Shown in pieces: positions 1-10,100 of a DNA stretch of 64,000 nucleotides. Both the position numbers and the translations under genes were made by a program. Every line of letters begins with the position of its first letter. Positions within the stretch are counted from its first letter, which is position 1. The notes beneath the pieces were generated by a model. That model was not told the DNA's origin. It did not search any database and saw only the letters and a program-made list of their open reading frames with translations. This stretch comes from Nocardia sp. BSTN01. Lineage in GTDB: Bacteria > Actinomycetota > Actinomycetes > Mycobacteriales > Mycobacteriaceae. The DNA lies in the NCBI RefSeq assembly GCF_015354405.1, contig NZ_JADKYP010000011.1:1-64000 (forward strand). The letters are read 5' to 3'.

Positions 1-1
1 G

Positions 2-1975
2 GCGATCGGCTGCACCTCCGGTGATCGCACCGACCCGAACTTCGTCGCGAAATGCGGCCTGGCGCCGCTGAACGTGCTCGGCAAGAACAACAATGCCGAC
101 ACCGTCGCCTACTTCAGCGTGCCGTTCAAGATCAAGTCCTTCTCCGATATCACCAAGGCCGATCGGGACCAGGCATACAAGGTCGCCGACGAGGCGCGCG
201 CGGCCGGACTGGACGTGGAGATCAGCGGCACCATCGCCACCGAGCAGGCGCCGCCGGGCGGACAGTCGGAAATGATCGGTTACGCCGTCGCCTTCATCGT
301 GATGATGATCGCCTTCGGCGCGCTGATCGCGGCGTTCGTGCCGATTCTGACCGGCATCGTGGGTGTCGGCATGGCGTCCTCGCTGATCATGGCCGGCACC
401 TCGATCGCCAACATCCCGAACTTCACCACCGTGCTGGCGGCGATGATCGGCATCGCGCTGTCGATCGACTACGCGCTGTTCATCGTCTCGCGCTACAAAC
501 ATGAACTCGCCGTGCAGGATTCGCCGGAAGAGGCTGCGGGCGTCGCCATCGGCACGGCCGGTTCCGCGGTGGTCTTCGCCGGTATGACGGTCATCATCGC
601 GCTGTGCGGCCTGAGCATCGTCGGCGTCAGCTTCCTCACCTGGATGGGTCTGGGCGGCGCGCTGGCCGCGCTGTTCGCGATCCTGGTCGCGCTGACCCTG
701 CTGCCCGCGATGATGGGCGCCTTCGGCCGCTTCCTGTTCAAGCCGAAGTTGCCGCTGGTCGCGCGGACCGATACCGAGAACGACGACGCCGTCACCAACG
801 GCAAGCGTTTCGCCCGGCTGATCGCCAAGGCGCCGTGGGTGACCCTCGGCGCGAGCGTGATCGTGCTCGGCCTGCTCGCCGCACCCGCGGTGAATCTGAG
901 CCTCGGCCTCCCCGGTGAGGACAGCCAGCCCAAGACCACCACGGTTCGTAAGGCCTACGACCTGCGTACCGAAGGGTTCGGCGAGGGCAGCAACGGCACC
1001 CTGCTGGTGGTCGCGGATCTGACCAAGGTCAAGCCGGAGCAGCGTCAGGAGGCCGTCATGGCCCTGCACGACAAGCTGGCCGGCTACCAGGGCATGGACT
1101 TCGTGACCATGCCGTCGACGAACAAGCTCACGCCGCAGAAGACTCCGGACTATGTGAACAGCACCGGCGCCCAGTTGACCGCGGTGCCCGATCACGGCCC
1201 GAACAACTCCGAAACGCAGGACCTGGTGAAACACGCCCGGGACGCGGAGTCGGACCTGCAGGCGAAATACGGTATGGAGTACGGCATCACCGGCTCGACC
1301 GCCATCTACGCCGATGTGTCCAATGCCCTGCTCGGCAAGATCGTGCCGTACATGACGATCGTGGCGATCGCGGCGTTCATCCTGCTGGTACTGGTGTTCC
1401 GCTCGGTTCTGGTGCCGCTGACCGCCGCATTGGGATTCCTGTTGTCGATGGCGGCCACCTTCGGCGCCACCGTGCTGATCTTCCAGCAGGACAAGCTCGG
1501 CCTGATCGGCGATCAGCATCCGATCGTGAGTTTCCTGCCGATCATGTTGATCGGCTTGGTATTCGGCCTCGCGATGGACTACCAGGTCTTCCTGGTGACC
1601 CGGATGCGCGAGGAATACGTGCACGGCAAGTCCCCGAAGGACGCCATGGTGTCCGGCTACCACCACGGCGCCCGCGTGGTCACCTCCGCGGCCATCATCA
1701 TGATCTCCGTCTTCGGCGGATTCATGCTGGAGTCCGATGTGACCGCGAAGTCCATGGGCTTCGCACTGGCGGCCGGCGTGCTGTTCGACGCCTTCCTGGT
1801 CCGGATGGTGCTGATCCCGTCACTGCTGGTGCTGATGGGCAAGTGGGCCTGGTGGATGCCGAAGTGGCTGGACCGGATCCTGCCCGATATCGACGTCGAG
1901 GGCACCAAGCTGCGGGAGCTGCAGCAGCGTGACCGCGACGCGGCGACCGTGAAGGAGCCGGTCCCGGTCGGCTGA
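2..1975 (+). CDS. MMPL family transporter, 5'-truncated by window edge
   Basis: Inner-membrane RND-superfamily lipid exporter. The reading frame is open from base 2, so the true start lies upstream; about 658 residues are visible. The first visible residues (AIGCTSGDRTDPNF) align with residues near 130 of the next gene, so roughly 130 N-terminal residues with TM1 are missing. The visible part has the first TM bundle with an Asp-Tyr pair in IDYALFIVSRYKHE, a periplasmic loop, then the second bundle with a second pair in AMDYQVFLVTRMREEY. In MmpL3 such Asp-Tyr pairs carry protons. The tail DIDVEGTKLREL is shared with the following paralogue, so the two are a tandem duplication. Substrate unknown; the nearby PKS operon makes a polyketide-derived lipid a reasonable inference. 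Confidence 0.93.
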   Translation, partial: AIGCTSGDRTDPNFVAKCGLAPLNVLGKNNNADTVAYFSVPFKIKSFSDITKADRDQAYKVADEARAAGLDVEISGTIATEQAPPGGQSEMIGYAVAFIVMMIAFGALIAAFVPILTGIVGVGMASSLIMAGTSIANIPNFTTVLAAMIGIALSIDYALFIVSRYKHELAVQDSPEEAAGVAIGTAGSAVVFAGMTVIIALCGLSIVGVSFLTWMGLGGALAALFAILVALTLLPAMMGAFGRFLFKPKLPLVARTDTENDDAVTNGKRFARLIAKAPWVTLGASVIVLGLLAAPAVNLSLGLPGEDSQPKTTTVRKAYDLRTEGFGEGSNGTLLVVADLTKVKPEQRQEAVMALHDKLAGYQGMDFVTMPSTNKLTPQKTPDYVNSTGAQLTAVPDHGPNNSETQDLVKHARDAESDLQAKYGMEYGITGSTAIYADVSNALLGKIVPYMTIVAIAAFILLVLVFRSVLVPLTAALGFLLSMAATFGATVLIFQQDKLGLIGDQHPIVSFLPIMLIGLVFGLAMDYQVFLVTRMREEYVHGKSPKDAMVSGYHHGARVVTSAAIIMISVFGGFMLESDVTAKSMGFALAAGVLFDAFLVRMVLIPSLLVLMGKWAWWMPKWLDRILPDIDVEGTKLRELQQRDRDAATVKEPVPVG

Positions 1976-1989
1976 TCCACGAATTACGG

Positions 1990-2026
1990 CACGGGCCCTC
2001 ATCCGAACCTCGGATGGGGGCCCGTG
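1990..2026 (+). terminator. Hairpin downstream of first MMPL gene
   Basis: Two 17-nt arms (CACGGGCCCTCATCCGA and TCGGATGGGGGCCCGTG) pair around a 3-nt loop with a single T-G mismatch, starting 15 bases after the stop codon. There is no T-tract, which is common for actinobacterial terminators. Confidence 0.7.
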
Positions 2027-2232
2027 GCGTATCCGGCTCGGCAGATCTCGGACCGCACAGATCTTGATCTTGCAGCAACGAGCCAGCAGACTCGAACCCA
2101 ATGCTCTCCAGCTCGGCCACTCGACGGACCGACCGGAACGGCGAGTGCACCGGCTACCGCACAGCTCGATCAGCGACCGGCCCCGGTTCGCAGTCAACTC
2201 CAATCGAGGCCAGCGACCACTAGGAGCGCCTC

Positions 2233-4542
2233 GTGTCCGTGTATCTGTATCGGTGGGGAAGATTCGCCTTCCGGCACAAGTGGATCGTGCTCCCGGTCTG
2301 GCTCATCCTGTTCGTGCTCATCGGCAGTCTGGGCACGCAGCTGAAGAAGCCGATGAACGACGACTTCACGATTCCGAATCTGCCGTCGGAACGCGCCACC
2401 GAGATCATGGACAAACACTTTCCGGGGATGTCGGAGGCGTTCAGTTTCGACGCGGTGACCGGCACCTATGTCTTCGGGGCGGCACCGGGACAGAAACTCA
2501 CCGACGCATCCCAGCGGGCGGCCGTCGCGGGGACGGTCACGAAGCTGAACGATCTGAACATCGTCGATCACAAGACTCCACTGGTCGATCCGATCACCGC
2601 CACCGAACAAATGGGGTGCTTCGCGCCCGATCGCAGTTCGCCGGAATTCGTCTCGCGCTGCAGTGCCGCGCCGGTGAACGTCCTGAACAAGGAGAATCCG
2701 GATACCGTTGCGGTGCTGACCGTTCCGTTCACGATTCAGAAGTTCACCGATATCACCGCCGACGATCGCGCGGCCGCGTTCGCGGTCGGTGACGATGCGC
2801 GCGCCGCCGGACTACAGGTGGAGATGAGCGGGTCACTGGCGATGGAACAACAGCAGCCCAGTGGGCAGGCCGAGATGATCGGCATGGCCGTGGCGCTGGT
2901 GGTGATGGTGGTGGCCTTCGGCGCGATCGTGGCCGCCTTCGTGCCGATCATCACCGCGATCGTCGGACTCGGATTGGCGACCTCGGTGATCTTCCTCGGC
3001 ACGTCGTTCATGTCGGTTCCGAGTTTCACGACCTTCCTGGCCTCGATGATCGGCATCGCGCTCTCGATCGACTACGCGCTGTTCATCGTCTCGCGTTACA
3101 AACACGAACGCGCCGTGCAGAGTTCGCCGGAGATCGCCGCCGGCACGGCGCTGGGGACGGCCGGTTCGGCGGTGGTGTTCGCGGGCGCGACGGTGATCAT
3201 CGCACTGGTCGCCCTGGCCATCGTGAACATCCGCTTCCTGACCTTCATGGGTCTGGGCGGGGCGATCGCGGCGGCGTTCGCGGTGCTCACCGCCATCACC
3301 CTGATGCCGGCACTGCTCGGCGCCTTCGGCAAGTACCTGTTCGAGCCGAAGCTGCCGGTGATCGCGCAACACGATCCCGAGGACGATTCGGTGGTCACCA
3401 ACGGTATGCGGATGGCGCGGATGATCGGGCGAATGCCGTGGCTGACGCTGGTCGCGAGCATCATCGTGCTGGGTCTGCTGGCCGCGCCCGCGCTGAGCTT
3501 GAATCTGGGCCTGCCCGGTGAGGACAGCCAGCCCAGGACCACCACGATTCGCAAGGCCTACGACCTGCGCACCGAGGGATTCGGTGCCGGCAGTAACGGC
3601 AAGCTGCAGGTCGTCGCCGACCTGTCGCAGGTGCGTGCCGATCAGCGTCAGGCCGCGCTCACCGCACTGCACGACGAATTGGCCGCGTATCCGGGTATGG
3701 ATTACGTGACCCAGCCGCAGCCGAGCAGGGACGGCGCGGGCGCGTTGATGACCGCCGTACCCACCACCGGACCCAATGATCAGGCCACCAAGGATCTGGT
3801 TCGCCATGCCCGCGACGCCGAATCCGCACTGCACGACCGATACGGCATCGAATACGGAATCACCGGCACCACAGCCATTTACGCGGACGTCGACCATGCG
3901 CTGCTCAGTAAGATCCTGCCCTATCTGGCCATCGTGGCGGGTGCGGCATTCCTGTTGCTTATCGCGGTATTCCGTTCGGTGCTGGTGCCTTTCACCGCCG
4001 CACTGGGATTCCTGCTCTCCATGGCGGCGACGTTCGGCGCCACCGTGCTGATCTTCCAGAAGGGTGCGCTGGGCCTCATCTCCGAACCCCGGCCGATCGT
4101 GAGCTTCCTGCCGATCATGTTGATCGGCTTGGTCTTCGGCCTCGCCATGGACTACCAGGTCTTCCTGGTCACCCGCATGCGCGAGGAATACGTGCACGGG
4201 AAATCACCCACCGACGCGATGATCTCCGGCTACCACCATGGCGCGCGCGTGGTGACCTCGGCCGCCGTCATCATGATCTCGGTCTTCGGTTCGTTCCTGC
4301 TGGAATCGGATGCGACGGCCAAGTCGATGGGTTTCGCGCTCGCCGCGGGCGTGCTGTTCGACGCCTTCCTGGTGCGGATGGTCCTGATTCCGTCGCTGCT
4401 GGTACTGATGGGCCGGGCGGCCTGGTGGCTGCCGGGGTGGCTCAGCCGGATCGTGCCGGATATCGACGTGGAGGGTGCGCGGTTGCGCGAGCTCCACGTC
4501 GACGATCCGGACGAGCCCAGGAGTCCGGTGAAGGTCGGCTGA
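2233..4542 (+). CDS. MMPL family transporter, complete
   Basis: Full-length 769-residue MMPL/RND exporter of the inner membrane. GTG start with AGGAG at 2222-2226. TM1 is about residues 15-35; a periplasmic domain follows; TM2-6 run to about residue 345; a second periplasmic domain follows; TM7-12 end near 735. Proton-relay Asp-Tyr pairs are seen at about Asp280 and Asp640. It is a close paralogue of the gene just upstream (long identical blocks around both DY motifs and in the tail), separated by a hairpin and 257 bases. The two are convergent with the PKS-side gene cluster. MMPL proteins often export lipids made by neighbouring PKSs in mycolata; that substrate link is inferred here, not shown. 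Confidence 0.95.
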   Translation: MSVYLYRWGRFAFRHKWIVLPVWLILFVLIGSLGTQLKKPMNDDFTIPNLPSERATEIMDKHFPGMSEAFSFDAVTGTYVFGAAPGQKLTDASQRAAVAGTVTKLNDLNIVDHKTPLVDPITATEQMGCFAPDRSSPEFVSRCSAAPVNVLNKENPDTVAVLTVPFTIQKFTDITADDRAAAFAVGDDARAAGLQVEMSGSLAMEQQQPSGQAEMIGMAVALVVMVVAFGAIVAAFVPIITAIVGLGLATSVIFLGTSFMSVPSFTTFLASMIGIALSIDYALFIVSRYKHERAVQSSPEIAAGTALGTAGSAVVFAGATVIIALVALAIVNIRFLTFMGLGGAIAAAFAVLTAITLMPALLGAFGKYLFEPKLPVIAQHDPEDDSVVTNGMRMARMIGRMPWLTLVASIIVLGLLAAPALSLNLGLPGEDSQPRTTTIRKAYDLRTEGFGAGSNGKLQVVADLSQVRADQRQAALTALHDELAAYPGMDYVTQPQPSRDGAGALMTAVPTTGPNDQATKDLVRHARDAESALHDRYGIEYGITGTTAIYADVDHALLSKILPYLAIVAGAAFLLLIAVFRSVLVPFTAALGFLLSMAATFGATVLIFQKGALGLISEPRPIVSFLPIMLIGLVFGLAMDYQVFLVTRMREEYVHGKSPTDAMISGYHHGARVVTSAAVIMISVFGSFLLESDATAKSMGFALAAGVLFDAFLVRMVLIPSLLVLMGRAAWWLPGWLSRIVPDIDVEGARLRELHVDDPDEPRSPVKVG

Positions 4543-4571
4543 GCCGACACTGCCACCTGGTACCGCGTCGT

Positions 4572-5507
4572 TCAGCCGAGCTGGGCGGCGACCTCGGCGG
4601 CGACCAATTCCAGGTGATCGAGATCGGACAGATCCAGTACCTGCAGGTAGAGCCGGGTGATGCCGGTGGTCTCGCGGTAGCGGCCGATCTTGTCGACCAC
4701 CTCCGCGGGGGTGCCGGCCAGGCCGTTGGTGCGCAGTTCGTGCACCTCGCGGCCGATCGCCTCGGCGCGGCGGGCGATCTCGGCCTCGTCACGGCCGACG
4801 CACAGCACCTGCGCGGCCGAGCGCACGATCTCACCGGGATCGCGGCCGATGTCGCGGGCCGCCGCGGCGACCCGATCGAATTGCGCCGCAGCCGTTTCCG
4901 CATCCGTGAACGGCAGGTTGAACTCGTGCGCGTACCGCGCGGCCAGAGCCGGTGTGCGTTTCTTGCCGGCACCGCCGATGATCACCGGCGGGCCCGGCTG
5001 CTGCACCGGCTTGGGCAGGGCCGGACTGCCCTGCAGCACATAGTGTTTGCCCGTGAAATCGAAGGTCTCCCCCACTGGCGTCTGCCACAGGCCGGTGATG
5101 ATCGCCAGTTGCTCGGCGTAGCGGTCGAAGCGCTCACCGAGATCCGGCAGATCGATGCCGTAGGCGCGATGCTCGTCGGCGAACCAGCCCGAACCGAGCC
5201 CGAGCTCGACCCGGCCGCCGGACATCTGGTCGACCTGGGCGACCGAGATCGCCAGCACCGAGGGATGCCGGAACGTCGCCGCGGTGACCAGGGTGCCCAG
5301 CCGGATCCGGGACGTCTCGCGCGCGAGCCCGGCCAGCGTGATCCACGCGTCGGTCGGCCCCGGCAGACCGGACACCCCGCCCATCTTCAGATAGTGATCG
5401 GACCGGAAGAATGCGTCGAACCCCGCCTCCTCGGTCACCTTCGCAACCCGGAGCAGATCGTCGTAGGTAGCCCCCTGCTGGGGCTCGGTGAAGATTCGTA
5501 GTTCCAC
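4572..5507 (-). CDS. LLM-class F420-dependent oxidoreductase
   Basis: Luciferase-like monooxygenase TIM-barrel enzyme of about 311 residues, of the group that uses the deazaflavin F420. Visible signatures include AFFRSDHYLKMG near residue 36, RIRLGTLVTAATFRHP, the GGRVELGLGSGW block that contacts the cofactor phosphate, and GTPAEVVDKIGRY near the C terminus. The start is set at GTG 5507 because the family begins (M/V)ELRIFTEPQQGATYDDLL; an in-frame start at 5534 would add nine residues without similarity. It lies 184 bases downstream of the oxoamine synthase on the same strand, so it may be co-transcribed with that operon and reduce a ketone or other intermediate. That role is inference; the substrate cannot be read from sequence. 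Confidence 0.88.
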   Translation of the reverse strand: MELRIFTEPQQGATYDDLLRVAKVTEEAGFDAFFRSDHYLKMGGVSGLPGPTDAWITLAGLARETSRIRLGTLVTAATFRHPSVLAISVAQVDQMSGGRVELGLGSGWFADEHRAYGIDLPDLGERFDRYAEQLAIITGLWQTPVGETFDFTGKHYVLQGSPALPKPVQQPGPPVIIGGAGKKRTPALAARYAHEFNLPFTDAETAAAQFDRVAAAARDIGRDPGEIVRSAAQVLCVGRDEAEIARRAEAIGREVHELRTNGLAGTPAEVVDKIGRYRETTGITRLYLQVLDLSDLDHLELVAAEVAAQLG

Positions 5508-5691
5508 GAGCACCAACGTACCGGGCCACGACATGCCGATTCACCGGCACGCCCGGGCTCCGGCGCCTGCCCACGCTCGGCCTCGAGCCCCGACACCGCC
5601 GGCTGTGCCACCCTTCGGTACCTGCCGAACCGCCCGGCGAGAGAACCAGGCATGTCGCACAGCTCCCTCGCGCGGCGGTCGGCCGCGTATG

Positions 5692-7089
5692 TCAGCCGGT
5701 GACGCTCAGGTCCGGCAACTGCGCGGCACCGGCGATGGCCTCCGACAGCAGATCGGCGGCGGCCTCCAGCTGGGCGGGTTCGTGTTCGGAGGTCAGGAAG
5801 AAGCGCAGGCGTTCCTGACCGGCGGGCACGGCCGGTGACGAGATCGCGCCCGCGTAGACGCCGTTGCGCAGCAGCGTCGTGGCGACGTAACCGGCGCGCA
5901 GTTCGCCGGGGACGATCACCGGGCAGATCGGGGTGCCTTCGGAGATGCCGAGGTCGATGCCGCGTTCGCCGAGCAGGGTGCGGAAGTGCTCGGCGTTGGA
6001 CCACAGCCGGCGCAGTCGCTGCGGTTCGGCCTCGAGGACGTCGAGTGCGGCCAGCGCGGCACCGATGGTCGAGGGTGCGGGGCCGCCGGTCAGCATGGCC
6101 ACACCCGGCGCGGCGGCCTTCATCGCGGCGATCAGGTCCGCGTCGGCGGCGATGAAACCGCCGCAGCTGCCCAATGCCTTCGACAGGGTGCCCATCCAGA
6201 TGTCGACCGCGTCGCCGGGCATCCCGTAGTGCTCGCGGATCCCGTGGCCGCGCTCTCCGAAGACGCCGAGGGAATGCGCCTCGTCGACCATGACGGCGCA
6301 GTCGAATTCCCGTGCGATGGCGGCTATTTCGCTCACCCGGCCGACCGTGCCGTCCATGCTGTAATGACCTTCGACGACGACCAGCGCCCGATCGAAGCTC
6401 CCGCGCGACATGCGCAACACCGAACGCAGCGACTCCGGATCGTTGTGGCGGAAGTTGAGCCGCCGCGCTCCCGACCACTGCACCCCGGAGATCACGCTGC
6501 CGTGGATGAGCGAATCGCAGATCGCGACGTCGTCGGCGCCCAGCAGGAAGCCGATCACCCCGGCGTTGGTGAGATAGCCGCTGGTCGTGACCATCGCGTC
6601 GCCGACGTCGTACATCGCGGCCAGGCGCTGTTCGAGTTCGGCGTAGATCGGGATCTCCCCGGCGACGATGCGGCTGGCCGAGGCGGAGGCGCCATAGGTG
6701 TCCAGCGCGTCCTTGGCCGCCTGCACCACCTTCGGATGGTTGCCCAGGCCGAGATAGTTGTAGGCGCTGAAATTCACCAGATCCCGGCCCTGCCACCGAA
6801 TCACGGTGTCGTTCGGGCTCTCTCGCACGAGAAACATCGGATTGGGTGTGCCGCTGTGCTCGTGCACCGCCGCGATCGCCGCCCGCTTCTGCACCATCGC
6901 CGCGACCTCGGGGTGGTCGGCGAATTGGCGTCCGGGGCCGCGGCGTGGGCGGGCCGGTTTGGTGTGGGCGGCCGCGAACGTAGCGCTCGGGCCACCGGAC
7001 GTCACGGGAGTAGACGCCGGCGCAGCGGTGCCGCCGGATATCGTGCCGGACAACAACTTCCGCGCCAGCTCCCGCGCCGACTCACTCAT
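5692..7089 (-). CDS. Alpha-oxoamine synthase (PLP, KAPA-synthase-like) beside PKS
   Basis: Fold-type I PLP enzyme of 465 residues in the alpha-oxoamine synthase family (BioF, glycine C-acetyltransferase, serine palmitoyltransferase), which decarboxylatively joins an amino acid to an acyl thioester. Motifs: NFSAYNYLGLGNHP near residue 105, ASRIVAGEIPIYAELE, VVVEGHYSMDGTVG, VMVDEAHSLGVFG, and the PLP Schiff-base Lys304 in GTLSKALGSCGG. It is about 75 residues longer than BioF because of an N-terminal extension. The start is 39 bases after the PKS stop, so it is in the same operon. No biotin genes are adjacent, which argues against a bioF role. The likely job is chain release from the thioesterase-less PKS as an alpha-aminoketone, comparable to Fum8 with Fum1 in fumonisin synthesis. 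The amino acid used is unknown. Confidence 0.88.
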   Translation of the reverse strand: MSESARELARKLLSGTISGGTAAPASTPVTSGGPSATFAAAHTKPARPRRGPGRQFADHPEVAAMVQKRAAIAAVHEHSGTPNPMFLVRESPNDTVIRWQGRDLVNFSAYNYLGLGNHPKVVQAAKDALDTYGASASASRIVAGEIPIYAELEQRLAAMYDVGDAMVTTSGYLTNAGVIGFLLGADDVAICDSLIHGSVISGVQWSGARRLNFRHNDPESLRSVLRMSRGSFDRALVVVEGHYSMDGTVGRVSEIAAIAREFDCAVMVDEAHSLGVFGERGHGIREHYGMPGDAVDIWMGTLSKALGSCGGFIAADADLIAAMKAAAPGVAMLTGGPAPSTIGAALAALDVLEAEPQRLRRLWSNAEHFRTLLGERGIDLGISEGTPICPVIVPGELRAGYVATTLLRNGVYAGAISSPAVPAGQERLRFFLTSEHEPAQLEAAADLLSEAIAGAAQLPDLSVTG

Positions 7090-7128
7090 CCCGCATCCTT
7101 TCCGGCGCAGCGGACGGCTGCGGCCTTC

Positions 7129-10100
7129 TCATCCCGTCGCCCCCTGCACGATCGCCTCGGCCACCCGCGCACCCGCTTGTTCGAGGCTGAACGAGCGGCC
7201 CATCTTCATCGACATCAGTTCCACGCCCAGCGATTTCGTCACCAGCGCACCGAATTCCACGGCCATCAGCGAGTCCAATCCGAGTTCGGGCACCGGAACC
7301 GTCAGGTCGATCGAGTCCGCGGAGACGCCCATGACCTGCGCCAATTGCTCGGCCAGCATGAAGGCGACGACCTCGTTGCGCTTGCCCTCGTCGAGTTCGG
7401 CGAGTTGGACGCGCAGCCGTGCGGCGGCCGAATCGTCCTGTGCCGCAGCGGCGATCAGTTCCTTCGTGCGCCCGGTCTGGGCGAAGAACGGCGCAGTGGC
7501 GTTCACCTTCGCCCAATCGACCGGAATGATCGAGGCCTGCGTGACGCCCAAGCGCAGCGCCTGCTCCAGATATTCGGTCCCCTCGTCCATGGTGATCGAA
7601 TCGAAGCCGGTGTTGCGCAGATATCGCGCGATGTGCTCGTCGTCGGCCATACCGCCACCGGACATATGACCCCAGCCGACGACCAATGCGGTGCCGCCAT
7701 CGCGGATCACCGAATCCCCGATCGCCTGCAGCGCGATATTGGCTGCGGTATACGCGTATTGGCCGACACCGCCGAACATCGCACTACCGGAGGACCACAG
7801 CGCGAACTGAGCCGGCCGCGCCCCGGCTGCCTGTATACCGGCGACGAGTGCGCGCGCACCGTCGGCCTTCGCCCGGAACACCTTTGCCAGACTCTCGGCA
7901 TCCATGACGGTGATGCGCTTGTCGTCGATGGCGCCCGCGGTGTGGAACACCCCGCGCAGCGGATGCTCGGGCCGGTGGGCGCGAGCGACGACCGCCGCCA
8001 CGGCATCGGCATCGGTGATGTCGACCCGCTCGATGGTGACCTCGATGCCCTGGGCCTGCCAGGCCGCCAGCTGCGCGACGGCGGCCTCGGTGGTGGCGCC
8101 GCCGCGGCCGAGCAACGTCAACCGGCGGGCGCCGTGGCCCACCAGCCATCGCCCGGTGGCCAGGCCGAAGGCGCCGAAACCGCCGGTGATCAGGTACTGG
8201 GCCGCGGGATCGATCTCGATCTCGGGCAGCTGCGGACGGACCAGCGGTCGGTCCTCGGTCAGATCCAGCGCGACGCGGCCGATCCGGGTCGAGCGGGCCA
8301 CTTCCTCGAAGGCCTGAGCGACCTCGGCGGTTCCGTACTTCTGGAACGGCAGCGGACGATAGGTGCCGTCGTCGAAGCTGGCGTTGACCTTGCGGCCCAG
8401 GGCCATCACCTCGGTGTGCCGCAACCGCAGCATCCGGTCCAGATCGAAGGAGAAGTAGGAGACGTTCTTGTCGAACGCGGACAGATCCAGCATGCCGCCG
8501 GTGTAGATATCGGCCTTGCCGATCTCCACGATGCGGCCGAATTCGGCGATCACCGCGAAGTTCTGGCGCAGGATCTCTCCCGGCGCGGAGCTGATGATCA
8601 CGTCCACGCCGCGGCCGCCGGTGAGGGCGAGCACCTCGTCGACGAAGGTGAGCGACCGCGATCCGACCGCGTGATCGGCGCCCTCGGCCAGGACGTAGGC
8701 GCGCCGCTGTTCGCTGCTCGCGGTCCCGATCACGGTGGCGCCGTGCAACTTCGCGATCTGTACCGCCGCGCTGCCGACGCCACCCGCCGCACCGTGCACC
8801 AGCACGGTCTCACCGGCCCGGATCCGCGCGAGTTCGAGCAGCGAGTATTCGGCGGTGGTGAAGGCCGTGACGCTGCTGCACCGTCCCGCGTCGGTGTCGG
8901 GGTGGACGTGGGTGAGCGAATCGGTCGAGGTGGTGTGGTAGCGCGCGACCATGCCCTTGGAGGTCAGGCTCACCGCGTCGCCGGGAGCGTAGTCGGTGAC
9001 GCCGGGACCGACCCGGACCACCTCGCCGCCGCCTTCCATACCCGGCACCAGGCCGAAGAAGGTCTCCGACAGTTCACGTTCACCGAGGACGCCGATCACC
9101 TTCAGCGCGTCCTTGTAGTTGAGGCCCACGGCACGCATCCGGACCTCGACCTCGCCCAGACCGGGTTCGCGCCGCTCGCAGCGCCGCCAGCCCAGCCGCG
9201 CGAAGGTGCGTGAACGGGGCAGTTCCAGTTCGAAATTCGCCTCGGGGTCGGTGAGCGGTTCGGCGGTGTCGAGAGCGTCGAGCCGCTCGGGCAGCGTTCG
9301 GGTCACGACGGTGGTCCAGCGCAGGCCGTTGCGCAACACGGCCTCGTCGACCAGGTCGTATTGGAAGCCACCGGGGATCGCCAGTTCCGCGGACAGGTCC
9401 GCGACCGTCGTGTCGGCATCGATATCGACCAGTCGCCAGCGCAGGCGGGACTGTTCGTTGAGCAGCACACGACGAGCGCCGGCGATCGCCGCCTGGCTGG
9501 GATCCGGCGCCGTCTCGTCCGCGGGATGGGCGTACGCGTGGGCGCTGACCACGGTCGCGAACAGCGAGCCGTCGCCGGTCAGCGGAATCTCGATCTCGTG
9601 CTCGGTGACCCGCTCCTCGAGATAGCCGTCCAGCGTCACCGCGATCCGGCGCAACGTCCACAGCGCGGCCACATCACCGTCGGGTGCGTGCCCGGGGACC
9701 ACGCACACGTGCAGCCGTCGCACGTCCTCGTCGCCGAAGATGTCGCGAAGCCGTTGTGCCAGTTGCGGTTCCAGCTCCGTGTCGGCCGGGTCCAGCAGGA
9801 GGACGGCCGAGCCGGCTCCGCCGGCGACCGCGTCGCGCACCCGCTCGATCCGCGAGTCGATGTTCTCGCCGTAGCCGAGGACCAAGGTGTAGAGGTCGGC
9901 GTTCTGGGGGAGTGCGGTCGTGTCGACCGGATCGCGCAACTCCCACCGTTCCTCGTAGAACATGTCGGTCATGCGCTGCAGTGGGCCGCGGCCCGGAGTC
10001 AGGGATCCGAATTCGATCCCCCTGATCTGCATGACCACCGTGCGTTCGGCGTCGAGCAGATCGATATCGGCCAGCGGCCGGTCGCCCTCGGTGAACCGGG

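Noticed and set aside
2070-2140. tRNA-like piece on the minus strand (TGGCCGAGCTGG then GGGTTCGAGTC)
   Set aside because: No anticodon arm or acceptor pairing; the D-like and T-like segments are only about 10 bases apart, so it is a chance or very decayed match.
2833-4197. Long minus-strand frame opposite the second MMPL gene
   Set aside because: Extreme His/Arg/Gln content with no domain; shadow of the MMPL coding strand.
5692-7089. Calling the oxoamine synthase bioF
   Set aside because: No bioA/bioD/bioB near, a long N-terminal extension, and operon placement with a PKS; a biotin role is not supported.
5986-9213. Very long plus-strand open frame of about 1075 codons
   Set aside because: It lies antisense to the oxoamine synthase and PKS; its translation is low-complexity His/Arg/Gln-rich, a known artefact opposite GC-rich genes.
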